64,000 nt of DNA, taken from positions 744,001 through 808,000 of the forward strand of contig NZ_JAFMSU010000002.1 in NCBI RefSeq assembly GCF_017916365.1. Direction: 5' to 3'. Of the stretch, positions 17,483 to 26,210 are shown piece after piece. The notes below the pieces were generated by a model. It did not search any database. It was not told where the DNA came from and saw only the letters and a list, made by a program, of their open reading frames with translations. Position 1 is the stretch's first letter. Each line of letters begins with the position of its first letter. This stretch comes from Rufibacter roseolus. GTDB taxonomy: Bacteria; Bacteroidota; Bacteroidia; Cytophagales; Hymenobacteraceae. A program made the position numbers and the translations under genes.

Positions 17483-17995
17483 ATGAAGAAAATATTACTC
17501 TCTATCGCTTTTATGTTGCCGTTGCTGGCAGCCGCCCAGGAAGTAAAGAAGCACCCGCAGCCGCAGCCCACTAAAGACGCTAACATCCTGGATGTAACCT
17601 CTAACAAAACCACGGCGGTTGTTTATGAAACGCCCAAGGAACTACAGGCCAGAATCCAAAGAGACGCCCGCGCCAAGAAGTGGAACGAGGCGTTAAAGAA
17701 AGAAGAGCTGGCCAAGGTACCAGTAGGGGGCTTTTTACAGGTTGATATTTCCCGCTACACCCCGGCCTCTGTCGATCCCAAGCTCTTTACCATCCTGGTG
17801 TTAGATGCAGCCGGAAAAGAAAAAGTGAGAACCAAGATTGACGGGGTAGTGTCCCCCACCATTGTGGCGGGTGTTTCTGGCTACAAAACCTCTGGCAAAC
17901 TAGTGCTGGAGCAGCCCTTGAAAACTGGTGACTTTGTGTGCGTGCTAGACGAGAAAGAAAACAAGCGCTACGAATTCCTGGTAAAGAACGACTAA
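17483..17995 (+). CDS. Secreted hypothetical protein
   Basis: A 170-residue protein with a signal peptide (MKKILLSIAFMLPLLAAAQ). After it comes a proline/histidine-rich linker (KKHPQPQP), a charged helix (QARIQRDARAKKWNEALKKE) and a C-terminal beta-rich part (FTILVLDAAGKEKVRTK, VCVLDEKENKRYEFLV). No family is recognised. Cleavage after ...AAAQ by signal peptidase I is expected, placing it in the periplasm. It stands alone and ends at a terminator. Confidence 0.75.
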   Translation: MKKILLSIAFMLPLLAAAQEVKKHPQPQPTKDANILDVTSNKTTAVVYETPKELQARIQRDARAKKWNEALKKEELAKVPVGGFLQVDISRYTPASVDPKLFTILVLDAAGKEKVRTKIDGVVSPTIVAGVSGYKTSGKLVLEQPLKTGDFVCVLDEKENKRYEFLVKND

Positions 17996-18041
17996 TCTTT
18001 GGTCTTACCTTATTTCTTTATAAGGTGAATTCATAAGCTTT

Positions 18042-18079
18042 AGCCCGGCGGGTTCTGAATAGACAGAGCTCGCCGGGCT
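18042..18079 (+). terminator. Intrinsic terminator
   Basis: AGCCCGGCG (18042-18050) pairs with CGCCGGGCT (18071-18079) and is followed by TTTTT. A smaller hairpin, ACCTTAT/ATAAGGT (18007-18026), precedes it. It ends the transcript of the 170-residue secreted protein. Confidence 0.85.
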
Positions 18080-18122
18080 TTTTGGTTCATGCGGGTAGAG
18101 GATAAATATTTGGTATAAAATT

Positions 18123-18136
18123 CAAACGAACATTTG
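18123..18136 (+). promoter_or_regulatory. Candidate PaaR-like operator
   Basis: CAAACGAACATTTG fits the pseudopalindrome CNAACGNNCGTTNG, which I recall for the TetR-family regulator PaaR of Thermus, at all but one fixed position. It is 114 bases upstream of the TetR gene and overlaps the TTTG of its candidate promoter, as expected for a repressor site. The match and position are seen; binding is inference. Confidence 0.45.
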
Positions 18137-18164
18137 AATAATTGCGTTTAGCCTTGTATACTTG
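18133..18164 (+). promoter_or_regulatory. Candidate promoter of the TetR-paaE unit
   Basis: TTTG (18133-18136), 20 bases, then TATACTTG (18157-18164), one mismatch from the Bacteroidota -7 box TAnnTTTG. It lies 86 bases before the TetR start codon. Confidence 0.4.
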
Positions 18165-18249
18165 TTTCAGAAACGGCAAAGGCTTAGGCTTGGCTAAAAG
18201 GAATTGGATAGGTGTGGGTTTGAATAGCTTTTGTTCTCTACAAGCTTAA

Positions 18250-18831
18250 ATGATAAAGAAAAAGAAGGACATCCGGCGGGAGAGCATCATGGAAGAAGCG
18301 GCCCGACTTTTCAAGCAGAAAGGCTTCGGGGGCACCTCCATGCGTGACCTAGCAGAAAGGGTAGGGATGGATGCCGCCACCATGTACCACTACATCAGCT
18401 CCAAAGACGAGATCCTCAAGACCATCTGTTTTGACATCGCCTCTATCTACATCACCCAATTATCCGAGATTGAAAAAGCCAACACGCCTTTTATGGATAA
18501 ACTGAAGGCCTTGGTGCGTCTGCACATTCACCTGATGGTCACCAAAGGTCCGGAAGTTTCCGTGGCCAACAATGACTGGAAATACCTGGCGCCTGAGTCT
18601 TTGGCGGAATTCAAAGGGCTGCGAAGCCAATATGAAAAAGGGTTGGCCGGGGTGATTGAACAAGGAATCTTGGCTGGCGAACTGAAAGAGGTAAACCGCT
18701 CGGTGGCGCTTTTCACGCTTTTGTCGGCGGTGCGCTGGGTAGAGCTTTGGTGGCGGCCCAACCGCGGCATTTCCCTGGAAGAACTGGAAAACACCATCCT
18801 CACTATTTTATTCAATGGTTTGGGCAAATAG
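18250..18831 (+). CDS. TetR/AcrR family regulator, probable PaaR-type repressor
   Basis: A 193-residue transcription factor. The helix-turn-helix is at residues 29-50 (TSMRDLAERVGMDAATMYHY), followed by a helical ligand-binding domain. It is the first gene of the paa cluster; its stop is 5 bases from the paaE start, so both are on one transcript and the gene is probably autoregulated. TetR-type PaaR proteins of Thermus and some Actinobacteria/Proteobacteria release DNA on binding phenylacetyl-CoA; that ligand is inferred here from context. A matching operator lies at 18123-18136. Confidence 0.85.
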   Translation: MIKKKKDIRRESIMEEAARLFKQKGFGGTSMRDLAERVGMDAATMYHYISSKDEILKTICFDIASIYITQLSEIEKANTPFMDKLKALVRLHIHLMVTKGPEVSVANNDWKYLAPESLAEFKGLRSQYEKGLAGVIEQGILAGELKEVNRSVALFTLLSAVRWVELWWRPNRGISLEELENTILTILFNGLGK

Positions 18832-18836
18832 CAAGC

Positions 18837-19913
18837 ATGAGCAGATTTCATAAAGTCAGAATAAAGAGCGTGGACCGGGATACGCACGACAGTGTGACCG
18901 TGACCCTGGATGTTCCTGAGGAACTCAAAGACACGTTCCGCTACACCCAAGGGCAGTACCTCACGTTTAGGAGAGAACATCACGGCGAGGAGCTGAGAAG
19001 ATCGTATTCCATCTGCTCCAGCCCTCTGGAGAACATCTGGAAAGTGGCCATCAAGAAAGTACCGGAGGGCCGGTTCTCTTCCTTCGCCAATGAGGCCCTG
19101 CAGCCCGGCGAAGAGCTGGAGGTAATGCCGCCCATGGGCAAGTTCTACACCCAACTGCACCCAGACCAGCAGAAAAGCTACCTCATGGTGGCGGCCGGTA
19201 GCGGTATCACGCCCATTCTCTCCATCATCAAGACGGTTCTCCTTGCTGAACCCAAAAGCCAGGTATTGCTGCTTTACGGTAATCGTGGGCGCAACTCCAT
19301 CATGTTCAAAGAGGAGATTGAAGGCCTCAAAAACAAGTTCCTGGAGCGCCTCAGTGTCTACCACATCCTTAGCCGTGAACACGGCGACACCGATCTGCTG
19401 TTCGGGCGCATTGACAAGCAGAAGACCGAGGTGTTCCTGCAGAAGCTCATCAAAGCCGAGGAGTTGGACGAGTGCTTTATCTGCGGACCGGAGGAAATGA
19501 TCTTCGGGGCAAAAGAAGCTTTGGAAGAGGCGGGCGTGCCTCGCGAAAAGATCCACTTTGAGCTTTTTACCACCGCTGATTCGGGCCAGAAATCCCAGAA
19601 GCGGGCCGAAAACGCCCAGGCACACGAAGACAAGAAAAGCCGCGTGCAGGTTCGCCTGGATGGGAATTACCTCAATCTGGAAATGTCTTACTACGGCAAC
19701 ACCATTTTGGACGCCGCCGCCGAAACCGGTGCCGATGTGCCTTACTCCTGCAAGGGCGGCGTGTGTAGCACCTGCCGCGCCAAAGTACTAGAAGGAGAGG
19801 TGGAAATGGACGTGAACTACTCCCTGGAACCCGAGGAAGTGGCTGCCGGCTACATCCTCACCTGCCAGGCCCGGCCTATATCTGAGCGGGTGGTAGTGGA
19901 TTTTGACCAATAA
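18837..19913 (+). CDS. paaE: 1,2-phenylacetyl-CoA epoxidase reductase subunit PaaE
   Basis: NAD(P)H-dependent flavin/iron-sulfur reductase that feeds electrons to the PaaA di-iron site. The ATG at 18837 gives 358 residues starting MSRFHKVRIK; longer frames running back into the TetR gene have no similarity. The FAD-binding motif RRSYS is at 54-58 and the NAD-binding region AAGSGITPILSI near 119-130. The C-terminal plant-type 2Fe-2S domain has Cys305, Cys310, Cys313 and Cys343 (CKGGVCSTC, ILTCQA). In contrast to E. coli, paaE precedes paaABCD, separated from paaA by 188 bases of palindromic repeats. Confidence 0.95.
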   Translation: MSRFHKVRIKSVDRDTHDSVTVTLDVPEELKDTFRYTQGQYLTFRREHHGEELRRSYSICSSPLENIWKVAIKKVPEGRFSSFANEALQPGEELEVMPPMGKFYTQLHPDQQKSYLMVAAGSGITPILSIIKTVLLAEPKSQVLLLYGNRGRNSIMFKEEIEGLKNKFLERLSVYHILSREHGDTDLLFGRIDKQKTEVFLQKLIKAEELDECFICGPEEMIFGAKEALEEAGVPREKIHFELFTTADSGQKSQKRAENAQAHEDKKSRVQVRLDGNYLNLEMSYYGNTILDAAAETGADVPYSCKGGVCSTCRAKVLEGEVEMDVNYSLEPEEVAAGYILTCQARPISERVVVDFDQ

Positions 19914-19920
19914 CAATTAG

Positions 19921-19992
19921 GTAGGGGCAATCCCTTGTGGTTGCCCTTTGCTGCTTGATCTAAATAGGGCAATAATAAGGGATTGCCCCTAC
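19921..19992. repeat. 72-base palindromic element; left copy of a 29-base inverted pair
   Basis: GTAGGGGCAATCCC (19921-19934) is the exact reverse complement of 19979-19992, giving a 14-bp stem around a 44-base centre. The first 29 bases (19921-19949) recur exactly in reverse orientation at 24905-24933. It lies between paaE and paaA and looks like a dispersed extragenic element. Confidence 0.85.
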
Positions 19993-20006
19993 CAAATAAT
20001 AGTTCT

Positions 20007-20042
20007 GTTTTGGCCTTGTTTTACAGAAAACTGGCCCTAAAC
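20007..20042. repeat. Imperfect palindrome of the GTTTTAGsCC family
   Basis: Arms 20007-20022 and 20026-20042 pair imperfectly (GTTTTGGCC with GGCCCTAAAC). It lies in the paaE-paaA gap beside the 72-base element. Confidence 0.5.
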
Positions 20043-20101
20043 GAATCATCTGCCACAGGGCTAAAAAGAAACGTAAGTATCAGTACAACTGTTAAAAGGG
20101 T

Positions 20102-21058
20102 ATGGAAACGATCATAGAAAAATCACTGGAAGAAGCGTTTGAGGAGAAGATCGCGAACGAGATCCGCATTGAGCCCAAAGACTGGATGCCAGAGCAGTAC
20201 CGTAAAACGCTGGTGCGCCAGATCTCGCAGCACGCCCACTCCGAGATTGTAGGCATGCTGCCCGAGGGAAACTGGATCACCCGCGCCCCTTCGCTCAAGC
20301 GCAAAGCCATCCTGCTCTCCAAAGTGCAGGACGAGGCCGGCCACGGACTGTATCTTTACAGCGCCGCCGAGACGCTGGGCACTTCCCGTGACCAGATGGT
20401 CGCTGATCTGCATTCGGGCAAAGCCAAATACTCCAGCATTTTCAACTATCCCACCTTATCCTGGGCGGATATCGGGGCGATTGGCTGGCTTGTGGACGGG
20501 GCGGCCATCATGAACCAGGTGCCCTTGATTCGGACTTCATACGGACCTTACGCCCGGGCCATGGTGCGGGTGTGCAAAGAAGAGAGCTTCCACCAGCGCC
20601 AAGGCTTTGAGATCATGATGACCTTGTGCAACGGCGCGCCCGCCCAGAAGAAAATGGCGCAGGAGGCGTTCAACCGCTGGTGGTGGCCTACGCTCATGAT
20701 GTTCGGGCCGAAGGATGCGGAATCGCCCAATACGGAACAGTCCATGCGCTGGAAAATCAAACGCTTCACCAACGATGAGCTGCGCCAGAGATTCGTAGAC
20801 ATGATGGTGCCGCAGGCCGAGTTCCTAGGCCTCACAGTGCCCGACAAAGACCTGCGGTGGAACGAGGCCAAAAATGGCTATGACTTCGGCGAAGTGGACT
20901 GGGAAGAGTTCTGGAACGTGGTGAAAGGCAACGGCCCCTGCAACAAAGACCGCATCAGCACCCGCGTGAAAGCCCACGAGGAAGGCGCCTGGGTGCGCGA
21001 AGCCGCCTTAGCCCACGCCCAGAAACGTGCCGAACGGGAAGCGGTTAATCAGGCGTAA
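20102..21058 (+). CDS. paaA: 1,2-phenylacetyl-CoA epoxidase catalytic subunit PaaA
   Basis: Di-iron monooxygenase that epoxidises the ring of phenylacetyl-CoA, with PaaC as structural partner. The length of 318 residues is close to E. coli PaaA (309). Iron-ligand regions are visible as [14 protein letters not shown] near 76-89 and [13 protein letters not shown] near 158-170. Start of the paaA-B-C-D-G-H run. Function is secure from sequence and from the complete paaABCDE set. Confidence 0.97.
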   Translation: METIIEKSLEEAFEEKIANEIRIEPKDWMPEQYRKTLVRQISQHAHSEIVGMLPEGNWITRAPSLKRKAILLSKVQDEAGHGLYLYSAAETLGTSRDQMVADLHSGKAKYSSIFNYPTLSWADIGAIGWLVDGAAIMNQVPLIRTSYGPYARAMVRVCKEESFHQRQGFEIMMTLCNGAPAQKKMAQEAFNRWWWPTLMMFGPKDAESPNTEQSMRWKIKRFTNDELRQRFVDMMVPQAEFLGLTVPDKDLRWNEAKNGYDFGEVDWEEFWNVVKGNGPCNKDRISTRVKAHEEGAWVREAALAHAQKRAEREAVNQA

Positions 21059-21099
21059 GCATTCACTCAATCACTCAACATCACATTCACTCAACCAAT

Positions 21100-21390
21100 A
21101 TGAGTCAGCAGAAAGAATGGCCCCTGTGGGAAGTCTTCATCAGAAGCAAACAGGGCCTTGACCATAAACACGTAGGCAGCCTGCACGCCGCCGATGCCGA
21201 GATGGCGATCCAGAACGCCCGCGACGTCTATACCCGTCGCATGGAAGGGGTGAGCATCTGGGTCGTGGAGTCAAAGCACGTGCACGCCTCCAACCCAGAC
21301 GAGGCTGCTGCGTTCTTCGATCCCGCCAACGACAAAGTATACCGGCACCCTACCTTCTACGAGGTACCCGCCGAAATCAAAAACATGTAA
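21100..21390 (+). CDS. paaB: 1,2-phenylacetyl-CoA epoxidase subunit PaaB
   Basis: Small subunit of 96 residues that bridges PaaAC heterodimers in the epoxidase. The start WPLWEVFIRSKQGLDHKHVG and the block AIQNARDVYTRRMEGVSIWV are typical. It lies 41 bases after paaA and 5 bases before paaC. Confidence 0.96.
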   Translation: MSQQKEWPLWEVFIRSKQGLDHKHVGSLHAADAEMAIQNARDVYTRRMEGVSIWVVESKHVHASNPDEAAAFFDPANDKVYRHPTFYEVPAEIKNM

Positions 21391-21395
21391 GCGCC

Positions 21396-22199
21396 ATGGA
21401 CCTACACCATAAACCAACGGTTGACCTGCAAGGCTACTCGCCGGAACTCCGGGCGCTGCTGTTTGACTATACCCTGCAACTTGCCGACACCAGCCTCATC
21501 CTGGGCCACCGGCTTTCTGAGTGGTGCGGGCACGGCCCCATTCTGGAGCAGGACCTGGCCATGGCGAACATCGCGCTGGATTTAATAGGAGAGTCGCGCA
21601 GCTATTACCAATACGCCGCTGAGCTGGAAGGCCAGGGGCGCACCGAGGATGACCTGGCGTACCTGCGGGATGCCGTGGAGTACAAGAACCCGCTGCTGGT
21701 GGAACAGACCAACGGTGATTTCGGTGATACGGTCATGCGGCAGTTCCTCTTTGACGGTTTCCACTACTTTTTGCTGAAAGAGCTCCAAAACAGCCCCGAC
21801 AAAGGATTGGCGGGCATCGCGGCCAAGTCGTTCAAAGAAGCCAGCTACCACGTTAAATGGAGCGCAGAGTGGATCATCCGCCTGGGCGATGGCACTGAGG
21901 AAAGCCGCCGCCGCATCCAGAAAGCCTTGGATAACCTCTGGATTTTCTCCGGCGAACTCTACACCATGACCGATACCGAGAAAGCATTAGCCCAGGCTGG
22001 CTTCATCCCGGATTACAGCGGTTTACTGAGCCAATGGGAAGCGCACGTAGCCAAGATTTTCGCCGAGGCGACCCTGGAGGTGCCTCAGAACGTGTTCATG
22101 CAGAAAGGCGGCAAAACCGGTCGGCACTCAGAACACCTGGGTTACCTTTTAGCCGAACTTCAGTACCTGCAGCGGGCGTACCCTGGGTTAGAATGGTAG
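21396..22199 (+). CDS. paaC: 1,2-phenylacetyl-CoA epoxidase structural subunit PaaC
   Basis: Ferritin-like but catalytically inactive partner of PaaA; 267 residues (E. coli 248). The helical blocks LADTSLILGHRLSEWCGHGP, NIALDLIGESRSYYQYAA and KEASYHVKWSAEWIIRLGDG match the family. Its end is followed by a short hairpin and then paaD. Confidence 0.96.
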   Translation: MDLHHKPTVDLQGYSPELRALLFDYTLQLADTSLILGHRLSEWCGHGPILEQDLAMANIALDLIGESRSYYQYAAELEGQGRTEDDLAYLRDAVEYKNPLLVEQTNGDFGDTVMRQFLFDGFHYFLLKELQNSPDKGLAGIAAKSFKEASYHVKWSAEWIIRLGDGTEESRRRIQKALDNLWIFSGELYTMTDTEKALAQAGFIPDYSGLLSQWEAHVAKIFAEATLEVPQNVFMQKGGKTGRHSEHLGYLLAELQYLQRAYPGLEW

Positions 22200-22213
22200 A
22201 AATGAAGTTCCTG

Positions 22214-22247
22214 TTTTTAGCCTGTTTTTGCTTACGTAGGCCAAAAA
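22214..22247. repeat. Short inverted repeat between paaC and paaD
   Basis: TTTTTAGCC (22214-22222) pairs with GGCCAAAAA (22239-22247) with one mismatch. A degenerate member of the window-wide palindrome family. Confidence 0.4.
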
Positions 22248-22287
22248 TGAGAAAAGCGCCTGACCTACAGAATCTTTAACTTTTAGA

Positions 22288-22800
22288 ATGGCATTGGTGA
22301 CCCAAAACCTTACCACCGAAGAACGCATCTGGAAACTATTGGAAGAAGTCTCTGACCCGGAGATCCCGGTGCTGAGCATCCTGGATCTGGGTGTGCTCAA
22401 AAAAGTGCAGGTGCAGGAAGACGGCAAGGTGCAGGTGACCATCACGCCCACGTATTCGGGTTGCCCGGCCATGAACACCATCGCCGCTGATATCAGGATG
22501 AGATTGTTGGCTGAGGGGTTCAAAGAAGTGGCAGTGAACCTGCAGCTCAGCCCCGCCTGGACCACCGATTGGCTGACTTCCGAGGGAAAAGACAAATTGG
22601 AAGCCTACGGTATTGCGCCCCCGGTAGAACCCAACGGCGACATACACGCGCTCTTTGGGCGTGATACGGTGGTGCGGTGCCCCCTCTGCAAATCAGAAAA
22701 CACCAGACTCGTCAGCCAGTTCGGTTCCACTTCCTGCAAGGCCCATTACCAATGCCAGGATTGCCTGGAGCCTTTTGACTATTTCAAGTGCCTCAAATAA
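22288..22800 (+). CDS. paaD: Phenylacetyl-CoA epoxidase assembly protein PaaD (MIP18/SufT-like)
   Basis: Probably assists iron-sulfur or di-iron maturation of the epoxidase complex. 170 residues: an N-terminal MIP18 (DUF59) domain with VSDPEIPVLSILDLGVL (about 21-37) and TPTYSGCPAM (about 51-60), and a C-terminal zinc-ribbon-like part with CPLC and CQDC pairs plus a last FKC. It is followed 4 bases later by paaG. Confidence 0.95.
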   Translation: MALVTQNLTTEERIWKLLEEVSDPEIPVLSILDLGVLKKVQVQEDGKVQVTITPTYSGCPAMNTIAADIRMRLLAEGFKEVAVNLQLSPAWTTDWLTSEGKDKLEAYGIAPPVEPNGDIHALFGRDTVVRCPLCKSENTRLVSQFGSTSCKAHYQCQDCLEPFDYFKCLK

Positions 22801-22804
22801 AACT

Positions 22805-23590
22805 ATGACCCACAGCGACTACATCAAACACTCTCTGGAAAACGGCGTGGCCACGCTCACGCTCAATCGGCCCAACGTCTTCAACAGCTTCAACCGCGAG
22901 ATGGCCCTGGCTCTGCAGGAGCACCTTCGGCAATGCGCCCAAGACCCAGCCGTGCGTGCGGTGCTGCTGACCGGTGAGGGAAAAGCCTTCTGCGCCGGCC
23001 AGGATCTGGCGGAGGCCACCGGCCCCAATAGCATGGAGATATCAGAGATTGTGGTGCAGCATTACAACCCTATCATCCTGCTTCTGCGCGAACTGGAGAA
23101 ACCGGTCATTGCCGCGGTGAACGGTGTTGCTGCCGGAGCGGGCGCTAACCTGGCCCTGACCTGCGATCTGGTGGTCGCCAAAGAATCAGCGTCCTTTATC
23201 CAGGCGTTCAGCAAAATAGGGTTGATCCCGGACAGCGCCGGTACCTATTTCCTGCCCCGCCTCATCGGGCTGCAGCGCGCCTCGGCCCTGATGATGACGG
23301 GCGACAAAGTATCCGCTACAGAAGCGTTGCAAATGGGCATGATCTACAAAACCTTTCCCGACGATTCCTTTGCAGCAGAGTCCTTGGCCCTGGCCCAGAA
23401 ACTTGCCTCCATGCCCACCAAAGGCTTAGCGTACACCAAACAACTGCTCAACGGCACGTTCCAGAATTCGCTCTCAGAACAGCTGCAGCAGGAAGCTGTT
23501 TACCAGCAAAAAGCCGGCCATACGGCAGATTTCAAGGAAGGGGTAGAGGCCTTTATCCAGAAACGCCAACCTAACTTCACAGGGAAATGA
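22805..23590 (+). CDS. paaG: 2-(1,2-epoxy-1,2-dihydrophenyl)acetyl-CoA isomerase PaaG
   Basis: Crotonase-fold enzyme that isomerises the ring epoxide to an oxepin. The ATG at 22805 gives 261 residues (E. coli PaaG 262); in-frame ATGs further upstream lie inside paaD and are rejected. Family blocks are GEGKAFCAGQDL near 60-71 and NGVAAGAGANLALTCDLVVA near 104-123. The stop overlaps the paaH start by 4 bases. Confidence 0.93.
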   Translation: MTHSDYIKHSLENGVATLTLNRPNVFNSFNREMALALQEHLRQCAQDPAVRAVLLTGEGKAFCAGQDLAEATGPNSMEISEIVVQHYNPIILLLRELEKPVIAAVNGVAAGAGANLALTCDLVVAKESASFIQAFSKIGLIPDSAGTYFLPRLIGLQRASALMMTGDKVSATEALQMGMIYKTFPDDSFAAESLALAQKLASMPTKGLAYTKQLLNGTFQNSLSEQLQQEAVYQQKAGHTADFKEGVEAFIQKRQPNFTGK

Positions 23591-24744
23591 TTGTAGGCAT
23601 CATCGGGAGCGGAGCCATGGGCTCTGGCATTGCGCAGGTTATTGCCACGGCGGGCCACAAGGTCCACCTGCTGGACAAAAACGCCCAGGCGCTACAACGG
23701 GCAGCCCAATCTATTAAGGACACTTTGCGGAAAATGGCCGCAAAAGGCAAGATCTCTGAAAACGAAGCGGCAGACATCCTGGACCGGCTCAACTTCACCG
23801 AGAACAACCAAGAGTTCGGGAACTGTGACCTCGTATTGGAAGCGGTGGTAGAGGATCTGCAGGTGAAGCAGCAGTTGTTCAAGGAGTTGGAGTTGATGGT
23901 CACCGGTGATTGTGTCCTGGCTACCAATACTTCCTCTTTGTCTATTGCCTCCATTGCCGCCGCCTGCGAAAAACCGGAGCGCGTGATCGGAATTCACTTC
24001 TTCAACCCGGCCCCCCTGATGCCTTTGGTAGAGATCATTCCCGCGGTGCAGACCCGGGACGGTTTAGCCGAGGAGATGAAGAACCTGGTGCAGTCCTGGG
24101 GCAAAGTTCCCGTTATTGCGAAAGACACCCCCGGCTTCATCGTGAACCGCGTTGCCCGGCCGTTCTACGGCGAAGCCCTCCGCATCTACGAAGAAGGCAT
24201 CGCGGACATCGCTACCATTGACTGGGCCATGACCGAGCTGGGCGGCTTCAGAATGGGACCGTTCACCCTCATGGATTTCATCGGTCACGATGTCAATTAC
24301 CGCGTCACGGAATCCGTTTTTGCCTCGTTTTTCTATGATCCGCGTTATAAGCCGTCCTTCACCCAGAAGCGCCTGTATGAGGCCGGTTACTTCGGCCGGA
24401 AATCGGGGAGAGGGTTCTACAATTACCAGGAAGGAGCCGTTCTCCCAGAACCAACAAAAGACAAAGAGCTGGGCCAACAAATCCTGACCCGCATCCTGGC
24501 CATGCTCATCAACGAGGCCGTAGATGCCCTTGCTTTAAAAGTCGCCAACAAAGAAGATATCGAATTGGCTATGACCAAAGGCGTGAACTATCCCAAAGGC
24601 CTCCTGGACTGGGCCGATGAACTGGGACCGGAACATGTTCTTGCCAACCTGGATGCCTTATACAAGGAATACCACGAAGACCGCTACCGTGCCAGCCCGC
24701 TCCTGAGAAAAGTAGTCCGCGAGAACAGCACGTTTTTAGGCTGA
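23587..24744 (+). CDS. paaH: 3-hydroxyadipyl-CoA dehydrogenase PaaH
   Basis: NAD-dependent oxidation of 3-hydroxyadipyl-CoA to 3-oxoadipyl-CoA. The NAD-binding glycine motif GSGAMGSGIAQ is at 7-17, with acidic LLDKN after it; the 3HCDH blocks IHFFNPAPLMPLVEII (near 136) and PGFIVNRVARP (near 181) are clear. The protein has 385 residues, shorter than E. coli PaaH (475), so it has one rather than an extended C-terminal domain. Translationally coupled to paaG. Confidence 0.92.
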   Translation: MIVGIIGSGAMGSGIAQVIATAGHKVHLLDKNAQALQRAAQSIKDTLRKMAAKGKISENEAADILDRLNFTENNQEFGNCDLVLEAVVEDLQVKQQLFKELELMVTGDCVLATNTSSLSIASIAAACEKPERVIGIHFFNPAPLMPLVEIIPAVQTRDGLAEEMKNLVQSWGKVPVIAKDTPGFIVNRVARPFYGEALRIYEEGIADIATIDWAMTELGGFRMGPFTLMDFIGHDVNYRVTESVFASFFYDPRYKPSFTQKRLYEAGYFGRKSGRGFYNYQEGAVLPEPTKDKELGQQILTRILAMLINEAVDALALKVANKEDIELAMTKGVNYPKGLLDWADELGPEHVLANLDALYKEYHEDRYRASPLLRKVVRENSTFLG

Positions 24745-24854
24745 GAAGACAAATCGTTTTAGGACCATTTTTATTAAAGAAGGCTTTAAACAAGAAGTAG
24801 GGTAACATTAATCAGCGATTTAAAATTACACGCATTCCATCCACTTTGAAGGGG

Positions 24855-24933
24855 GTAGGGGGATGACTAGGACGGTTGCAGAACCGTTAAGCTTTGGCTA
24901 CAGGAAAGGGCAACCACAAGGGATTGCCCCTAC
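24855..24933. repeat. Palindromic element; right copy of the 29-base inverted pair
   Basis: Positions 24905-24933 are the exact reverse complement of 19921-19949. A degenerate left end (GTAGGGG at 24855-24861) and a small ACGGTT/AACCGT hairpin (24872-24887) sit in the same gap between paaH and paaJ. Confidence 0.8.
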
Positions 24934-25004
24934 AACAGCTTAAACAAAAAGAAAACTTAACCTAGCTCATCTAAAGGATCAGGTTAAAATATAACAGAAC
25001 CACC

Positions 25005-26210
25005 ATGAAACAAGCATACTTAGTTGACGGCGTGCGCACGCCCATCGGGAATTTCGGAGGGTCATTGGCCACGGTGCGGCCCGATGATTTAGGCGCCCTT
25101 GTGATAGAGGAGTTGCTGAAACGTAACCCCAGCGTAGATCCGGCCGCCATTTCTGATGTGATCATGGGCTGCGCGAACCAGGCCGGGGAAGACAACCGCA
25201 ACGTTGCCCGAATGTCTTTACTTTTGGCAGGCTTGCCTTTCTCCGTGCCCGGTGAAACTGTGAACCGGCTGTGTGCCTCGGGGCTTTCTGCCTCGGTGGC
25301 GGCCATGCGCGCCATTCAGACCGGCGACGGGGACCTGTTCATCGCCGGAGGCCTGGAGAACATGACCCGAGGACCCTGGGTAATCTCTAAAACCAGTACT
25401 CCTTTCGGCCGCGATGCCCAGATGTTCGACTCCAGCTTCGGGTGGCGGTTCGTAAACCCTAAAATCCATGAGGTGTTCGGGACCGATGGCATGGGCGAGA
25501 CCGCCGAGAACCTGGCGCGCCGGGAGGGAATCACCCGTGAGGATCAGGATGCGTTTGCCTTGTGGTCCCAGCAAAAGGCCGCCAAAGCCCAGGAAGCCGG
25601 AAGATTCATCCAAGAGATTGTGCCGGTCAAGATTCCGCAGAAAAGAGGGGAGTTCAAGGTGTTTTCCCTGGATGAGTTCATCAAACCCGCTACCACCCTT
25701 GAAGTACTGGCCAAGCTACGTCCGGCGTTCCATAAAGAAGGAACCGTGACGGCAGGCAACGCCTCGGGGTTGAACGATGGGGCGGCCGCGCTCCTGTTTG
25801 CCTCAGAAGAAGGACTGAAGAAATATAATCTTACGCCCAAGGCGCGCTACGTTTCCATGGGCGCTGCCGGGGTAGAGCCGCGGTACATGGGCATGGGGCC
25901 GGTGCCCGCCACGCAGATGGCGCTCCAGAAAGCCGGTCTCACCCTGAATGACATCGACTTAATTGAGATCAATGAGGCTTTTGCCTCCCAGGTATTGACC
26001 TGCACCAGGGCCCTGGGCATTGCTGATAATGATCCGCGTATCAACCCTAACGGTGGGGCTATAGCCTTGGGCCACCCACTAGGCATGAGCGGAGCCAGAA
26101 TTCTGAACTCCGCTGCCCTGGAACTGCACAGACAAAACAAGCGGTATGCGCTGGTGACCATGTGCGTGGGCGTGGGCCAGGGGTACGCCGTCATTATTGA
26201 ACGGGTATGA
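25005..26210 (+). CDS. paaJ: 3-oxoadipyl-CoA/3-oxo-5,6-dehydrosuberyl-CoA thiolase PaaJ
   Basis: Thiolase of the phenylacetyl-CoA pathway, releasing acetyl-CoA and finally succinyl-CoA. 401 residues, the same length as E. coli PaaJ. The acyl-accepting cysteine is Cys90 in NRLCASGLSA; the His and second Cys sites are GGAIALGHPLGMSGARI near 349 and MCVGVGQG near 386. PcaF-type activity is equivalent; the context favours PaaJ. It overlaps paaY by 4 bases. Confidence 0.95.
   Translation: MKQAYLVDGVRTPIGNFGGSLATVRPDDLGALVIEELLKRNPSVDPAAISDVIMGCANQAGEDNRNVARMSLLLAGLPFSVPGETVNRLCASGLSASVAAMRAIQTGDGDLFIAGGLENMTRGPWVISKTSTPFGRDAQMFDSSFGWRFVNPKIHEVFGTDGMGETAENLARREGITREDQDAFALWSQQKAAKAQEAGRFIQEIVPVKIPQKRGEFKVFSLDEFIKPATTLEVLAKLRPAFHKEGTVTAGNASGLNDGAAALLFASEEGLKKYNLTPKARYVSMGAAGVEPRYMGMGPVPATQMALQKAGLTLNDIDLIEINEAFASQVLTCTRALGIADNDPRINPNGGAIALGHPLGMSGARILNSAALELHRQNKRYALVTMCVGVGQGYAVIIERV

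Noticed and set aside
18747-18836. Upstream start for paaE inside the TetR gene
   Set aside because: The extra 30 residues are an alternative-frame reading of the TetR end and have no similarity to reductases.
22655-22804. Upstream start for paaG inside paaD
   Set aside because: The added 50 residues are out-of-frame paaD and do not match PaaG proteins.
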